From contig NZ_WIXO01000001.1 in assembly GCF_009709575.1 (NCBI RefSeq), positions 5,210,001-5,274,000 of the forward strand: a DNA stretch of 64,000 nucleotides, in the 5' to 3' direction. A model generated the notes under the pieces. That model was not told the origin of the DNA. It did no database searches and saw nothing but the letters and a program-made list of their open reading frames with translations. Each line of letters opens with the position of its first letter. The first letter of the stretch is position 1. The DNA is from Streptomyces taklimakanensis. Lineage in GTDB: Bacteria; Actinomycetota; Actinomycetes; Streptomycetales; Streptomycetaceae. Positions 24,962 through 33,274 of this stretch are shown here, piece after piece. The position numbers and the translations under genes were made by a program.

Positions 24962-25800
24962 AGCAGCCCTCGGGCGAGCCCGCGGGCACCGGTCGCCACA
25001 GGTGACTCCTGTTGGTAGAGGAACCACTCGTCGGCCCGGAACGGTCGGTGGAACCACATCGCGTGGTCCAGAGAGGCCATGTCGAAGCCGCGCGGCCCCC
25101 ACAGCGGTTCGACCGGCAGGCGCACCGCGTCGAGCAACGTCATGTCGCTGGCGTAGGTGACGGCACAGGTGTGGACGAGGGGATCGTCGCCCAGCGGCCC
25201 CACCGCCCTCATCCACACCGCGCTGCGCGGATCCACTCCCCGCAGCTCCTCCCGGGACCAGCGCAGCCGCTCCACGTACCGGATGTCGAACGGTTGCCGA
25301 CGCGCCATGCGCTCCAGCGGTTCGGGCAGCGACCCCAGATGCTCGCGGAGCTCGTCGGCCAGCTTCGGCAGCGACTCGGGGTCCGGCACCCCGGGCATCG
25401 GCAACTGGTGCTCGAAACCCGGCTCACCACGATGGAAGGAAGCGGTCAGGTTGAAGATCGTACGGCCCTGCTGCACGGCCACCACACGGCGGGTGGTGAA
25501 GGAACGCCCGTCCCGCACCCGCTCGACCTGGTACACGATCGGCACCCCGGGAACCCCCGGGCGCAGGAAGTACGCGTGCAGCGAGTGCACCGGGCGTTTC
25601 CCGTCGGTGGTGCGCCCGGCCGCCACCAGCGCCTGCCCGGCGACCTGGCCGCCGAAGACGCGCTGCAGCGACTCGTCGGGGCTGTGCCCGCGGAAGATGT
25701 TCTCCTCGATCCGCTCCAGGTCGAGGAGGTCGACCAGCCGCTCGGCCGCGTCGGCCGGAGCCGTCGGGCCGGACCGGTCCGGCCCCGGGGTCTCGCTCAT
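24895..25800 (-). CDS. tesB: Acyl-CoA thioesterase II
   Basis: A 301-residue double hot-dog thioesterase that hydrolyses acyl-CoA to fatty acid and CoA. TesB features are RVFGGQVAGQALVAA, HSLHAYFLRPG, RSFTTRRVVAVQQG, then in the second hot-dog THTCAVTYASDM-like HTCAVTYASDMTLLD, SLDHAMWFHRPFRADEW with the active-site aspartate and RGLLYDRWGRLIASVVQEG. ATG at 25800. It is 34 bp downstream of the helicase gene on the same strand and converges with DUF6397 with a 67-bp overlap. Confidence 0.92.
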   Translation of the reverse strand: MSETPGPDRSGPTAPADAAERLVDLLDLERIEENIFRGHSPDESLQRVFGGQVAGQALVAAGRTTDGKRPVHSLHAYFLRPGVPGVPIVYQVERVRDGRSFTTRRVVAVQQGRTIFNLTASFHRGEPGFEHQLPMPGVPDPESLPKLADELREHLGSLPEPLERMARRQPFDIRYVERLRWSREELRGVDPRSAVWMRAVGPLGDDPLVHTCAVTYASDMTLLDAVRLPVEPLWGPRGFDMASLDHAMWFHRPFRADEWFLYQQESPVATGARGLARGLLYDRWGRLIASVVQEGLFRAVD

Positions 25801-25834
25801 CGTCCGTGCTCCTTCACGTTCTCCCGGGCCGCCG

Positions 25835-28357
25835 TCACAACCGGCCGACATCGACGACCTTGACCACCGCGCGACCCTCCGCGTCGGAGGCCGTGAGGTC
25901 CACCTCGGCGGAGATCCCCCAGTCGTGGTCGCCGTTCGGGTCGTCGAAGGTCTGCCGGACCCGCCACAGGCCGTCCTCGGGGCGCTCCTCGATCCGCAGC
26001 AACTTCGGACCGCGGGCGTTCGGCCCGGTGCCCAGGTCGTCGTACTCCTCCCAGTAGCCGTCCATGGCCTCGGCCCAGGCGTCGGCGTCCCAGCCGGCCT
26101 CGCCGTCCAGTTCGCCCAGCTCCTCGACCTTGTCCAACGCCGCCAGCTCCACCCGCCGGAACATCGCGTTGCGCACCAGCACGCGGAAGGCCCGGGCGTT
26201 GGCGGTGACGGGCTTGACCTGGTCGGCGCGGTCCTGGGCCTCCTCGGCCGTCTCGTCCTCGGGATGGGCCAGCTGCTCCCACTCGTCCAGCAGGCTGGAG
26301 TCCACCTGGCGGACCATCTCGCCGAGCCACTCGACGATGTCCTGGAAGTCCTCGGACTTCAGGTCGTCCGGCACGGTGTGCTCCAACGCCTTGTAGGCGC
26401 CGGCCAGGTACCGCAGCACGATGCCCTCGGTGCGGGCCAGCTCGTAGTGGGAGACGAACTCCCCGAAGGTCATCGCTCGCTCGTACATGTCGCGGACGAC
26501 CGACTTCGGGGACAGCGGATGGTCGCCGACCCACGGGTGGCTCTTGCGGTAGAGGCCGTAGGCGTGGAAGAGCAGTTCCTCCAGTGGTTTGGGGTGGCCG
26601 ATGTCCGCCAACCGCTCCATGCGCTCCTCGTACTCGACACCGTCCGCCTTCATCTGCGCGACGGCCTCGCCCCTGGCCTTGTTCTGCTGGGCCGCGAGGA
26701 TCTGCCGCGGATCGTCCAGGGTCGACTCGACGACGGAGACCATGTCCAGGGCGTAGGAGGGCGATTCGGGGTCCAACAGCTCGAAGGCCGCCAGCGCGAA
26801 GGTGGACAGCGGCTGGTTGAGGGCGAAGTCCTGCTGGAGGTCGACGGTCAGCCGGATGGTGCGCCCCTCGGCGTCCGGGGCGTCGAGTCGCTCGACGATT
26901 CCGCCGTCCAGCAGCGAACGGTAGATGGCGATCGCCCGCCGGATGTGACGCAGCTGGCTGCGCCGGTCCTCGTGGTTGTCCTCCAGCAGCTTGCGCATCG
27001 CCCGGAAGGCGTCGCCGGGTCGGGCGATGACGGACAGCAGCATCGCGTGGGTCACCCTGAATCGGGAGGTGAGCGGTTCCGGCTCGGAGGCGATCAGTTT
27101 CTCGAAGGTCTTCTCGCTCCAGTTGACGAAGCCCTCCGGAGCCTTCTTCCGCACCACCTTGCGGCGCTTCTTCGGATCGTCACCGGCCTTGGCCAGGGCC
27201 TTCTCGTTCTCGATCACGTGCTCGGGGGCCTGCGCGACGACCAGGCCGGCCGTGTCGAAACCGGCCCGCCCGGCCCGCCCGGCGATCTGGTGGAACTCCC
27301 GCGCCCGCAGCACCCGCACCCGGTTGCCGTCGTACTTGGCCAACGCGGTGAACAGCACCGTACGGATGGGGACGTTGACGCCCACCCCCAGGGTGTCGGT
27401 GCCGCAGATCACCTTCAGCAGACCGGCCTGGGCCAGCCTCTCCACCAACCGTCGGTACTTCGGCAGCATCCCGGCGTGGTGCACCCCGATGCCGTGCCGG
27501 ACGTAGCGGGAGAGGTTCCGACCGAACCGGGTGGTGAAACGGAAGTCGCCGATGAGCTTGGCGATCTCGTCCTTCTCGGCGCGCGAGCACATGTTGATGC
27601 TCATCAGCGCCTGGGCCCTCTCCACCGCCTGCGCCTGGGTGAAGTGCACGATGTACACCGGAGCCTGGTGGGTCTGGAGCAGCTCCGTCAGCGTCTCGGT
27701 CAGTGGCGTGGTGCGGTACTCGTAGCTCAGCGGAACCGGCCGGGTGGCCGAGCGCACCACGGTGGTCGGGCGCCCGGTGCGCCGGGTCAGGTCCTCCTCG
27801 AACCGGCTCACATCACCGAGCGTGGCCGACATCAGGACGAACTGTGCCTGCGGCAGTTCCAACAGCGGGATCTGCCACGCCCAGCCCCGGTCCGGCTCGG
27901 CGTAGAAGTGGAACTCGTCCATCACGACCTGGCCGATGTCGGCGTCCGCCCCGTCGCGCAGGGCGATGGAAGCGAGCACCTCGGCGGTGCAGCAGATGAT
28001 GGGCGCGTCGGCGTTGACCGAGGCGTCACCGGTGAGCATGCCGACGTTCTCGGTACCGAAGAGCTTGCACAGATCGAAGAACTTCTCCGACACCAGGGCC
28101 TTGATCGGGGCGGTGTAGAAGGTGACCTTGTCCTGGGCGAGCGCGGCGAAGTGGGCCCCGGCCGCCACCAGGCTCTTGCCGGAGCCGGTCGGAGTGGACA
28201 GGATGACGTTCGCCCCGGAGACCACTTCGATCAGGGCCTCCTCCTGGGCGGGGTAGAGCGTGATGCCCCTGCCCTCGGCCCAGCCGGAGAAGGCGTCGTA
28301 GAGAGTGTCGGGATCGGCGGTGCTCGGCATCTGATCGATAAGGGTCACGTCCTCCAT
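25835..28357 (-). CDS. DEAD/DEAH-box RNA helicase with DUF3516
   Basis: An 840-residue superfamily 2 helicase of the Ski2/Mtr4-like actinobacterial type. Motifs in order: Q-like LYPAQEEAL, Walker A STPTGSGKS, FYTAPIKALVSEKF, DEFH in VVMDEFHFYAE, MSATLGD, the central GIGVHHAGMLPKYRRLVE and CGTDTLGVGVNVP, and QIAGRAGRAGFD. The C-terminal 350 residues form the DUF3516 region. It is expected to unwind RNA in turnover or ribosome maintenance. ATG at 28357. It probably shares a transcript with the thioesterase. Confidence 0.92.
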   Translation of the reverse strand: MEDVTLIDQMPSTADPDTLYDAFSGWAEGRGITLYPAQEEALIEVVSGANVILSTPTGSGKSLVAAGAHFAALAQDKVTFYTAPIKALVSEKFFDLCKLFGTENVGMLTGDASVNADAPIICCTAEVLASIALRDGADADIGQVVMDEFHFYAEPDRGWAWQIPLLELPQAQFVLMSATLGDVSRFEEDLTRRTGRPTTVVRSATRPVPLSYEYRTTPLTETLTELLQTHQAPVYIVHFTQAQAVERAQALMSINMCSRAEKDEIAKLIGDFRFTTRFGRNLSRYVRHGIGVHHAGMLPKYRRLVERLAQAGLLKVICGTDTLGVGVNVPIRTVLFTALAKYDGNRVRVLRAREFHQIAGRAGRAGFDTAGLVVAQAPEHVIENEKALAKAGDDPKKRRKVVRKKAPEGFVNWSEKTFEKLIASEPEPLTSRFRVTHAMLLSVIARPGDAFRAMRKLLEDNHEDRRSQLRHIRRAIAIYRSLLDGGIVERLDAPDAEGRTIRLTVDLQQDFALNQPLSTFALAAFELLDPESPSYALDMVSVVESTLDDPRQILAAQQNKARGEAVAQMKADGVEYEERMERLADIGHPKPLEELLFHAYGLYRKSHPWVGDHPLSPKSVVRDMYERAMTFGEFVSHYELARTEGIVLRYLAGAYKALEHTVPDDLKSEDFQDIVEWLGEMVRQVDSSLLDEWEQLAHPEDETAEEAQDRADQVKPVTANARAFRVLVRNAMFRRVELAALDKVEELGELDGEAGWDADAWAEAMDGYWEEYDDLGTGPNARGPKLLRIEERPEDGLWRVRQTFDDPNGDHDWGISAEVDLTASDAEGRAVVKVVDVGRL

Positions 28358-28469
28358 ACTGCCTGCCGACCCCTCCCCGGTGTGAACCGGCCGACGCCCC
28401 GAAGATCATCGACGCTACGCTGTGTCGCCGGCAGGACGGCGGGACGAGCACGATGGGGTGGGGACACAC

Positions 28470-29264
28470 ATGATGGGACCGGCACACTCGCTGTCGGGAG
28501 CGGCAGCGTGGCTGGGGGTGGGAGCGGTGGCGCACGCCCTGGACCGGCCGATGCCGTGGCCGGTCCTGGTGACCGGAGCGCTGATCTGCGCGGGTGCGGC
28601 CCTCGCCCCCGACCTCGACCACAAGTCGGCGACGATCTCCCGCGCCTTCGGACCGCTGTCCAAGTGGCTCTGCATGGTGATCGAGGAACTGTCGAGCGCG
28701 GTCTACAAGGCCACCCGCAAGCCCGGCGACCCCCGGCGCGCCGGGGGGCACCGGACCCTGACCCACACCTGGCTGTGGGCGGTGCTGATGGGAGCGGGCT
28801 TCTCGGCCCTGGCGGCGTCGGGTGGCCGCTGGGCGGTGCTGGGCATCCTCTTCGTCCACATGGTGCTGGCGGTCGAGGGGCTGCTGTGGCGGGCCGCGCG
28901 GGTCTCCAGCGACATCCTGGTGTGGCTGCTCGGCGCCACCAGCGCGTGGATACTGGCGGACGTCCTGAACAAGCCCGGCAACGGGGCGGACTGGCTGTTC
29001 ACCGGGGCCGGCCAGGAGTATCTGTGGCTGGGCCTGCCGATCGTGCTCGGTTCCCTGGTCCACGACCTCGGCGACGCCATCACGGTCTCCGGTTGCCCGA
29101 TCCTGTGGCCGATCCCCGTGGCCGGCAAGCGCTGGTACCCGGTGGGCCCGCCCAAGGCCATGCGTTTCAAGGCCGGCAGTTGGCTGGAGGTACAGGTCCT
29201 GATGCCCGGCTTCATGCTGACCGGCGGCGTGAGCGGATTGTGGGCCCTGGGGTACCTCGGCTGA
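28470..29264 (+). CDS. Membrane-bound metal-dependent hydrolase (YdjM/DUF457-like)
   Basis: A 264-residue membrane protein of the LexA-binding/YdjM hydrolase family. Conserved metal-ligand motifs are HSLSGAAAW, APDLDHKSATISR, GGHRTLTHTWLW and LGSLVHDLGDAITVSGCP, spread between four or five hydrophobic helices. Substrate unknown; relatives are linked to membrane lipid hydrolysis. The start at the first of two consecutive ATG codons follows GGGGTGGGG. It is divergent from the helicase and ends before a hairpin that also serves the ABC genes. Confidence 0.85.
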   Translation: MMGPAHSLSGAAAWLGVGAVAHALDRPMPWPVLVTGALICAGAALAPDLDHKSATISRAFGPLSKWLCMVIEELSSAVYKATRKPGDPRRAGGHRTLTHTWLWAVLMGAGFSALAASGGRWAVLGILFVHMVLAVEGLLWRAARVSSDILVWLLGATSAWILADVLNKPGNGADWLFTGAGQEYLWLGLPIVLGSLVHDLGDAITVSGCPILWPIPVAGKRWYPVGPPKAMRFKAGSWLEVQVLMPGFMLTGGVSGLWALGYLG

Positions 29265-29274
29265 CGACCCCCGC

Positions 29275-29306
29275 CCTCCCGGCCGGGCGGTACGCCGGCC
29301 GGGAGG
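29275..29306. terminator. Bidirectional hairpin between convergent genes
   Basis: A perfect 12-bp stem (CCTCCCGGCCGG) with an 8-base loop, between the stop codons of the hydrolase (29264) and the ABC transporter (29336). Confidence 0.75.
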
Positions 29307-29335
29307 AGACGGGGACGGGCGGGACGGTCACGCGG

Positions 29336-31117
29336 TCAGCCGTGCCAGGAGCGCCACAGCGCGGCGTAGGCGCCGTCCGCGGCGACCAGCTCGTCGTGGC
29401 CGCCCAGCTCGCTGATCCGGCCGCCCTCCACGACCGCGATCAGGTCCGCGTCGTGCGCGGTGTGCAACCGGTGCGCGATCGCCACCACCGTGCGTCCCTC
29501 CAGCACCCGGGCGAGCGAGCGTTCCAGGTGGCGGGCGGCACGCGGATCCAGCAGCGAGGTCGCCTCGTCCAGCACCAGGGTGTGGGGGTCGGCCAGCACC
29601 AGCCGGGCCAACGCGATCTGCTGGGCCTGGGCGGGGGTGACGGAGGTTCCTCCGGAACCGACCTCGCTGTCCAGCCCCTCGGGCAGAGAACGCGCCCAGT
29701 CGGCGGCGTCCACCGCCGCGAGGGCGCCCCACAACTCGTCGTCACCGACACCGGCGTTCGCCAACAGCAGGTTGTCGCGGAGCGTGCCGACGAAGACGTG
29801 GTGCTCCTGGTTGACCAGCGCCACGTGCTCGCGCACCCGCTCCGCGGACATCCGGGCCAGTTCGGCCCCGCCGAGCGTGACCTCGCCCGCCCGGGGCGCG
29901 TAGATGCCCGCCAGCAGGCGCCCCAGCGTGGACTTGCCCGCGCCCGACGGGCCCACCAGCGCCACCCGTGTGCCGGGCGGCACGTTCAACGACACCCCGT
30001 GCAGCACGTCGTCGCCCGCCCGGTAACCGAACCGCACCGCGTCCGCGCGCACCTCCCGGCCGTTCGGCACCGTCGTGGCATCACCGGAGTCCGGCTCGAT
30101 CTCCCGTACCCCCACCAGCCGGGCCAGGGACACCTGGGCCACCTGGAGTTCGTCGTACCAGCGCAGGATCAGTCCGATCGGGTCGACCAGCATCTGGGCG
30201 AGCAGCGCGCCCGTGGTCAACTCGCCCACCGAGACCCAGCCCCGCTCCACGAAGAGACCCCCGAGAACCAGCACCGATCCCAGGACCAGCACGTGCGTGC
30301 CGTTGACGGTGGGGAAGAACACCGTCCGCAGCCACAGCGTGTACCGCTCCCACCGCGTCCACTCCGCGATACGGCGCTCGGAGAGGGATACGCGGCGGGC
30401 ACCCAGCCGGTGGGCCTCCACCGTCCGTCCGGCGTCCACGGTCTCGGCCAGCGCCGCGGCGACGGCGGCGTATCCGGCGGCTTCCGAGCGGTAGGCGGCG
30501 GGTGCGCGCCGGTAGTACCAGCGGGCGCCCGCCAGCAGCAGCGGCGCGGCGATCACGACGGCCAGGGCCAGCGGGGGAGCGGTGGCGGTGAGCGCGCCCA
30601 GCAGCAGTCCCGCCCAGACGACGCCGACGGCCAGTTGGGGCACCGCCTCGCGCATCGCGCCCGCCAGTCGGTCGATGTCGGTGGTGATCCGGGAGAGCAG
30701 GTCCCCGGTGCCGGCCCGCTCCAACACGCCCGGCGGCAGTCGCACCGAACGGACCAGGAAGTCCTCGCGCAGGTCGGCCAGCATCCGCTCGCCCAGCACG
30801 GCCCCTCGAAGCCGCACCTGCCGGGTGAAGACGGCCTGGACGACCAGGGCGAGGGCGAACAGTGCCGCGGTGCGTTCCAGGTGGAGGTCGCGCACTCCCG
30901 CGGCGAGGTCCTCCACCAGACGTCCGAGCAGGTAGGGGCCCGCCATGGAGGCCGTCACCGCGGTGGCGTTCACCGCCACCAGGGTCGCGAACGCGCCGCG
31001 GTGTCGCCGGCCCAGCTCGCCGACGTAGGCGCGCACGGTCCGTGGCGCCCCCACCGGCAGGGTGGTGGCCGACTCCGACGCGGCCGGATCATGGGAAGGC
31101 GGTGCGACGCCGATCAC
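29336..31117 (-). CDS. ABC exporter half-transporter, degenerate signature motif
   Basis: A 593-residue half-transporter: a six-helix exporter domain (about 20-320) and a nucleotide-binding domain with intact Walker A GPSGAGKST, Q-loop VALVNQEHHVF, Walker B LVLDEATSLLD and H-loop AIAHRL. The signature LSGGQ is replaced by VTPAQ (TSVTPAQAQQIALARL). The GTG start overlaps the stop of the partner gene as GTGA, after GGAGGAAACC. With the upstream partner it should form a heterodimer with only one working ATP site. Substrate unknown; such pairs export drugs, peptides or siderophores. Confidence 0.92.
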   Translation of the reverse strand: MIGVAPPSHDPAASESATTLPVGAPRTVRAYVGELGRRHRGAFATLVAVNATAVTASMAGPYLLGRLVEDLAAGVRDLHLERTAALFALALVVQAVFTRQVRLRGAVLGERMLADLREDFLVRSVRLPPGVLERAGTGDLLSRITTDIDRLAGAMREAVPQLAVGVVWAGLLLGALTATAPPLALAVVIAAPLLLAGARWYYRRAPAAYRSEAAGYAAVAAALAETVDAGRTVEAHRLGARRVSLSERRIAEWTRWERYTLWLRTVFFPTVNGTHVLVLGSVLVLGGLFVERGWVSVGELTTGALLAQMLVDPIGLILRWYDELQVAQVSLARLVGVREIEPDSGDATTVPNGREVRADAVRFGYRAGDDVLHGVSLNVPPGTRVALVGPSGAGKSTLGRLLAGIYAPRAGEVTLGGAELARMSAERVREHVALVNQEHHVFVGTLRDNLLLANAGVGDDELWGALAAVDAADWARSLPEGLDSEVGSGGTSVTPAQAQQIALARLVLADPHTLVLDEATSLLDPRAARHLERSLARVLEGRTVVAIAHRLHTAHDADLIAVVEGGRISELGGHDELVAADGAYAALWRSWHG

Positions 31118-32976
31118 GCGGTTTCCTCCATCTGCTCGTGCCGGTGCGGCCCGCACGTTCCCGCGTTCCGGGCCACGTCCTCGGCCGTGCCGTCGGCACC
31201 GGTGGTGTCCGTGGTGTCCGTGGTGTCGCGGGTGACCACCGCGCGGTACTCCGGTTCTCGTGCGAGGAGGCCGCGGTGCGTGCCGGTCGCCACCACCGTG
31301 CCGTCCCGCACGAACGCCACCCGGTCGGCCCGGTCCAGCAGCAACGGACTGGAGGAGAACACCACGGTGGTGCGGCCCGCGCGGACACGGCGCAGTGCCT
31401 CGGCGATGCGGGCCTCGGTGTGCGAGTCCACCGCGCTGGTGGGCTCGTCCAGCACCAACACCCGTGGGTCGGCCACCAGCGAGCGCGCCAGCGCCAGCCG
31501 CTGGCGTTGGCCCCCCGACAACGATCGACCGCGCTCGGTGATCCGGGCCTCCATCGGTTCGCCTCCGGGGTCGGCGGTGGACCGGGCCAGGGCGTCCAGC
31601 ACGTCACCGCACTGGGCGGCGTCCAGCGCCTGCCGGGCCGTGACGGCGCCGGACGACGGCACGTCGAGCAGTTCGCCCAGCGTGCCCGAGAGCAGCACCG
31701 GGTCCTTGTCCTGCACCAGTACGGCCGCACGGGCGGTCTCCAGCGGCAACTCGTCCAGGGCGACACCACCCAGCAGCGCCGAGGGCACCTCGGGGTCGGA
31801 GTCGACGGCATGCCCGCCCAGCCGCTCGGCGAGCCGCCCGGCGGTGTCGGGATCGCCGCACACCACCGCGGTCAGGGCGCCGGTCGGTGCGATGAGCCCA
31901 CTCGCGGGGTCGTACAGGTCACCGTGCGGCTCCCGGGGCTCCTCGGTGTCCCCGCCGCCCCCGGCGTGGCGTCCGGCGCCCTCCCGGCGCAGCGCCAGGA
32001 CACGGGCCGCCCGCCTCGCCGACGGCTTGGAGAAGGAGTACGCCATGGCGACCTCCTGGAAGAGCCGCAGTGGGAAGAGCAGGAAGGTCACGGCCCCGTA
32101 CACCGTGACCAGCTCGCCCACCGCGACCCGGCCCTCCAGGGCCAGCCGTGTGCCGAACCAGAGCACGGAGAGCAGCAGCAACCCCTGCAGCACCACCTGC
32201 ACGGCGTCGATCAGGGACCACATCCGGGCGGTGCGCACCGCCGCCCGGCGCGTCTCCTGCGAAGCCTTCCGGTACCGGTCGAGGAACAACTCCTCGCCAC
32301 CGATGCCACGCAGCACCCGCAGACCGGCCACCGTGTCCGCGGCCAGTTCGGTGGCGCGTCCGGCCTTCGCGCGCTGCGCGTCCGCCCTCCGGGTGGCCGG
32401 TGGGAGCAGCGGCAGCACGGCCAGGACCAGCACCACCACGCCCAGCGTCACCACACCCCCCAGCAGGGGCTCGTACACCGTCAGCGCCGCGCACACCCCG
32501 ACCGTGCTCAGCAGTGCCGCCCCGAAGCGGGAGACGCTCTCCACGAACCAGCCGATCTTCTCGATGTCACCGGTGGAGACGGCGACGACCTCACCGGCCG
32601 CCACCCGCCGGGTCAGCGTGGCGCCCAGCTCCGCGGTCCGGCGCGCCAGCAGTTGCTGTACCCGGGCCGCGGCGGTGATCCAGTTGGTGACGGCGGTGCG
32701 GTGCAGCATGGTGTCACCGACCATGACCACCAGACCGAGCGCCGCCGTCAAAGCCCCCACCGGGACGAGCCGTTCCCCGAAACCCGTGGTGGCGGCCTCC
32801 ACCGCCATGCCCACCACCACGGGGAAGGAGGCGATGGCCGCCATATGGAGCGTGCCCCAGGCCAACGACTTCGCCTGCCCGCCGAGCTGGGCGCGCCACA
32901 GCCAGACGAGGAGACGGAATCCGGACCGTACGTCGGGAACACCGGGGTCGGGATACGGGAGGTCGCGGATCTGCAT
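31114..32976 (-). CDS. ABC exporter half-transporter, degenerate Walker A
   Basis: A 620-residue half-transporter complementary to its neighbour. The membrane domain spans about 20-310. In the ATPase domain the signature is canonical (RSLSGGQRQRLALARSL) and Walker B is intact (VLVLDEPTSAVD), but Walker A is destroyed (VCGDPDTAGRLAE in place of GxxGxGKS/T) and the H-loop histidine is missing (VVFSSSPLLL). Its LSGGQ would complete the ATP site on the partner's Walker A. ATG at 32976, start sequence MQIRDLPYPDPG. First gene of the two-gene operon. Confidence 0.92.
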   Translation of the reverse strand: MQIRDLPYPDPGVPDVRSGFRLLVWLWRAQLGGQAKSLAWGTLHMAAIASFPVVVGMAVEAATTGFGERLVPVGALTAALGLVVMVGDTMLHRTAVTNWITAAARVQQLLARRTAELGATLTRRVAAGEVVAVSTGDIEKIGWFVESVSRFGAALLSTVGVCAALTVYEPLLGGVVTLGVVVLVLAVLPLLPPATRRADAQRAKAGRATELAADTVAGLRVLRGIGGEELFLDRYRKASQETRRAAVRTARMWSLIDAVQVVLQGLLLLSVLWFGTRLALEGRVAVGELVTVYGAVTFLLFPLRLFQEVAMAYSFSKPSARRAARVLALRREGAGRHAGGGGDTEEPREPHGDLYDPASGLIAPTGALTAVVCGDPDTAGRLAERLGGHAVDSDPEVPSALLGGVALDELPLETARAAVLVQDKDPVLLSGTLGELLDVPSSGAVTARQALDAAQCGDVLDALARSTADPGGEPMEARITERGRSLSGGQRQRLALARSLVADPRVLVLDEPTSAVDSHTEARIAEALRRVRAGRTTVVFSSSPLLLDRADRVAFVRDGTVVATGTHRGLLAREPEYRAVVTRDTTDTTDTTGADGTAEDVARNAGTCGPHRHEQMEETA

Positions 32977-33274
32977 GGGCGTCCCAGGGCGGTCTCGTGG
33001 GCGGGTGCGACCGTGTAAGACTCCCCTCCGCCACCGACGGGGGCAAAGGGTTTTCCAACCGGCCGTGTGCGACCGGCCACGGTCGGCGGGCACGGACGAC
33101 GTGCGGCGGGAGCGGGACGACGCGGACAGGCGGTCGAGCCGTGTCGGGGAACCGGGAGAGCCTGGCCTCCCGAGCCCGCCGGCGGACGACCGTAGGCTGG
33201 TGACCGGCGCCGCGGACACCGGCCGTGCCGGGCACGCGGCCGAGAACGGAACCCGACCGCCGACGAGGAGCGCG

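Noticed and set aside
25157..33274. An uninterrupted plus-strand reading frame of thousands of codons leading into the ABC transporter gene
   Set aside because: It lies antisense to well-supported genes (tesB, helicase, two ABC genes) and has biased, low-information composition. Long open shadow frames are expected at this GC content; the real gene starts near 33275.
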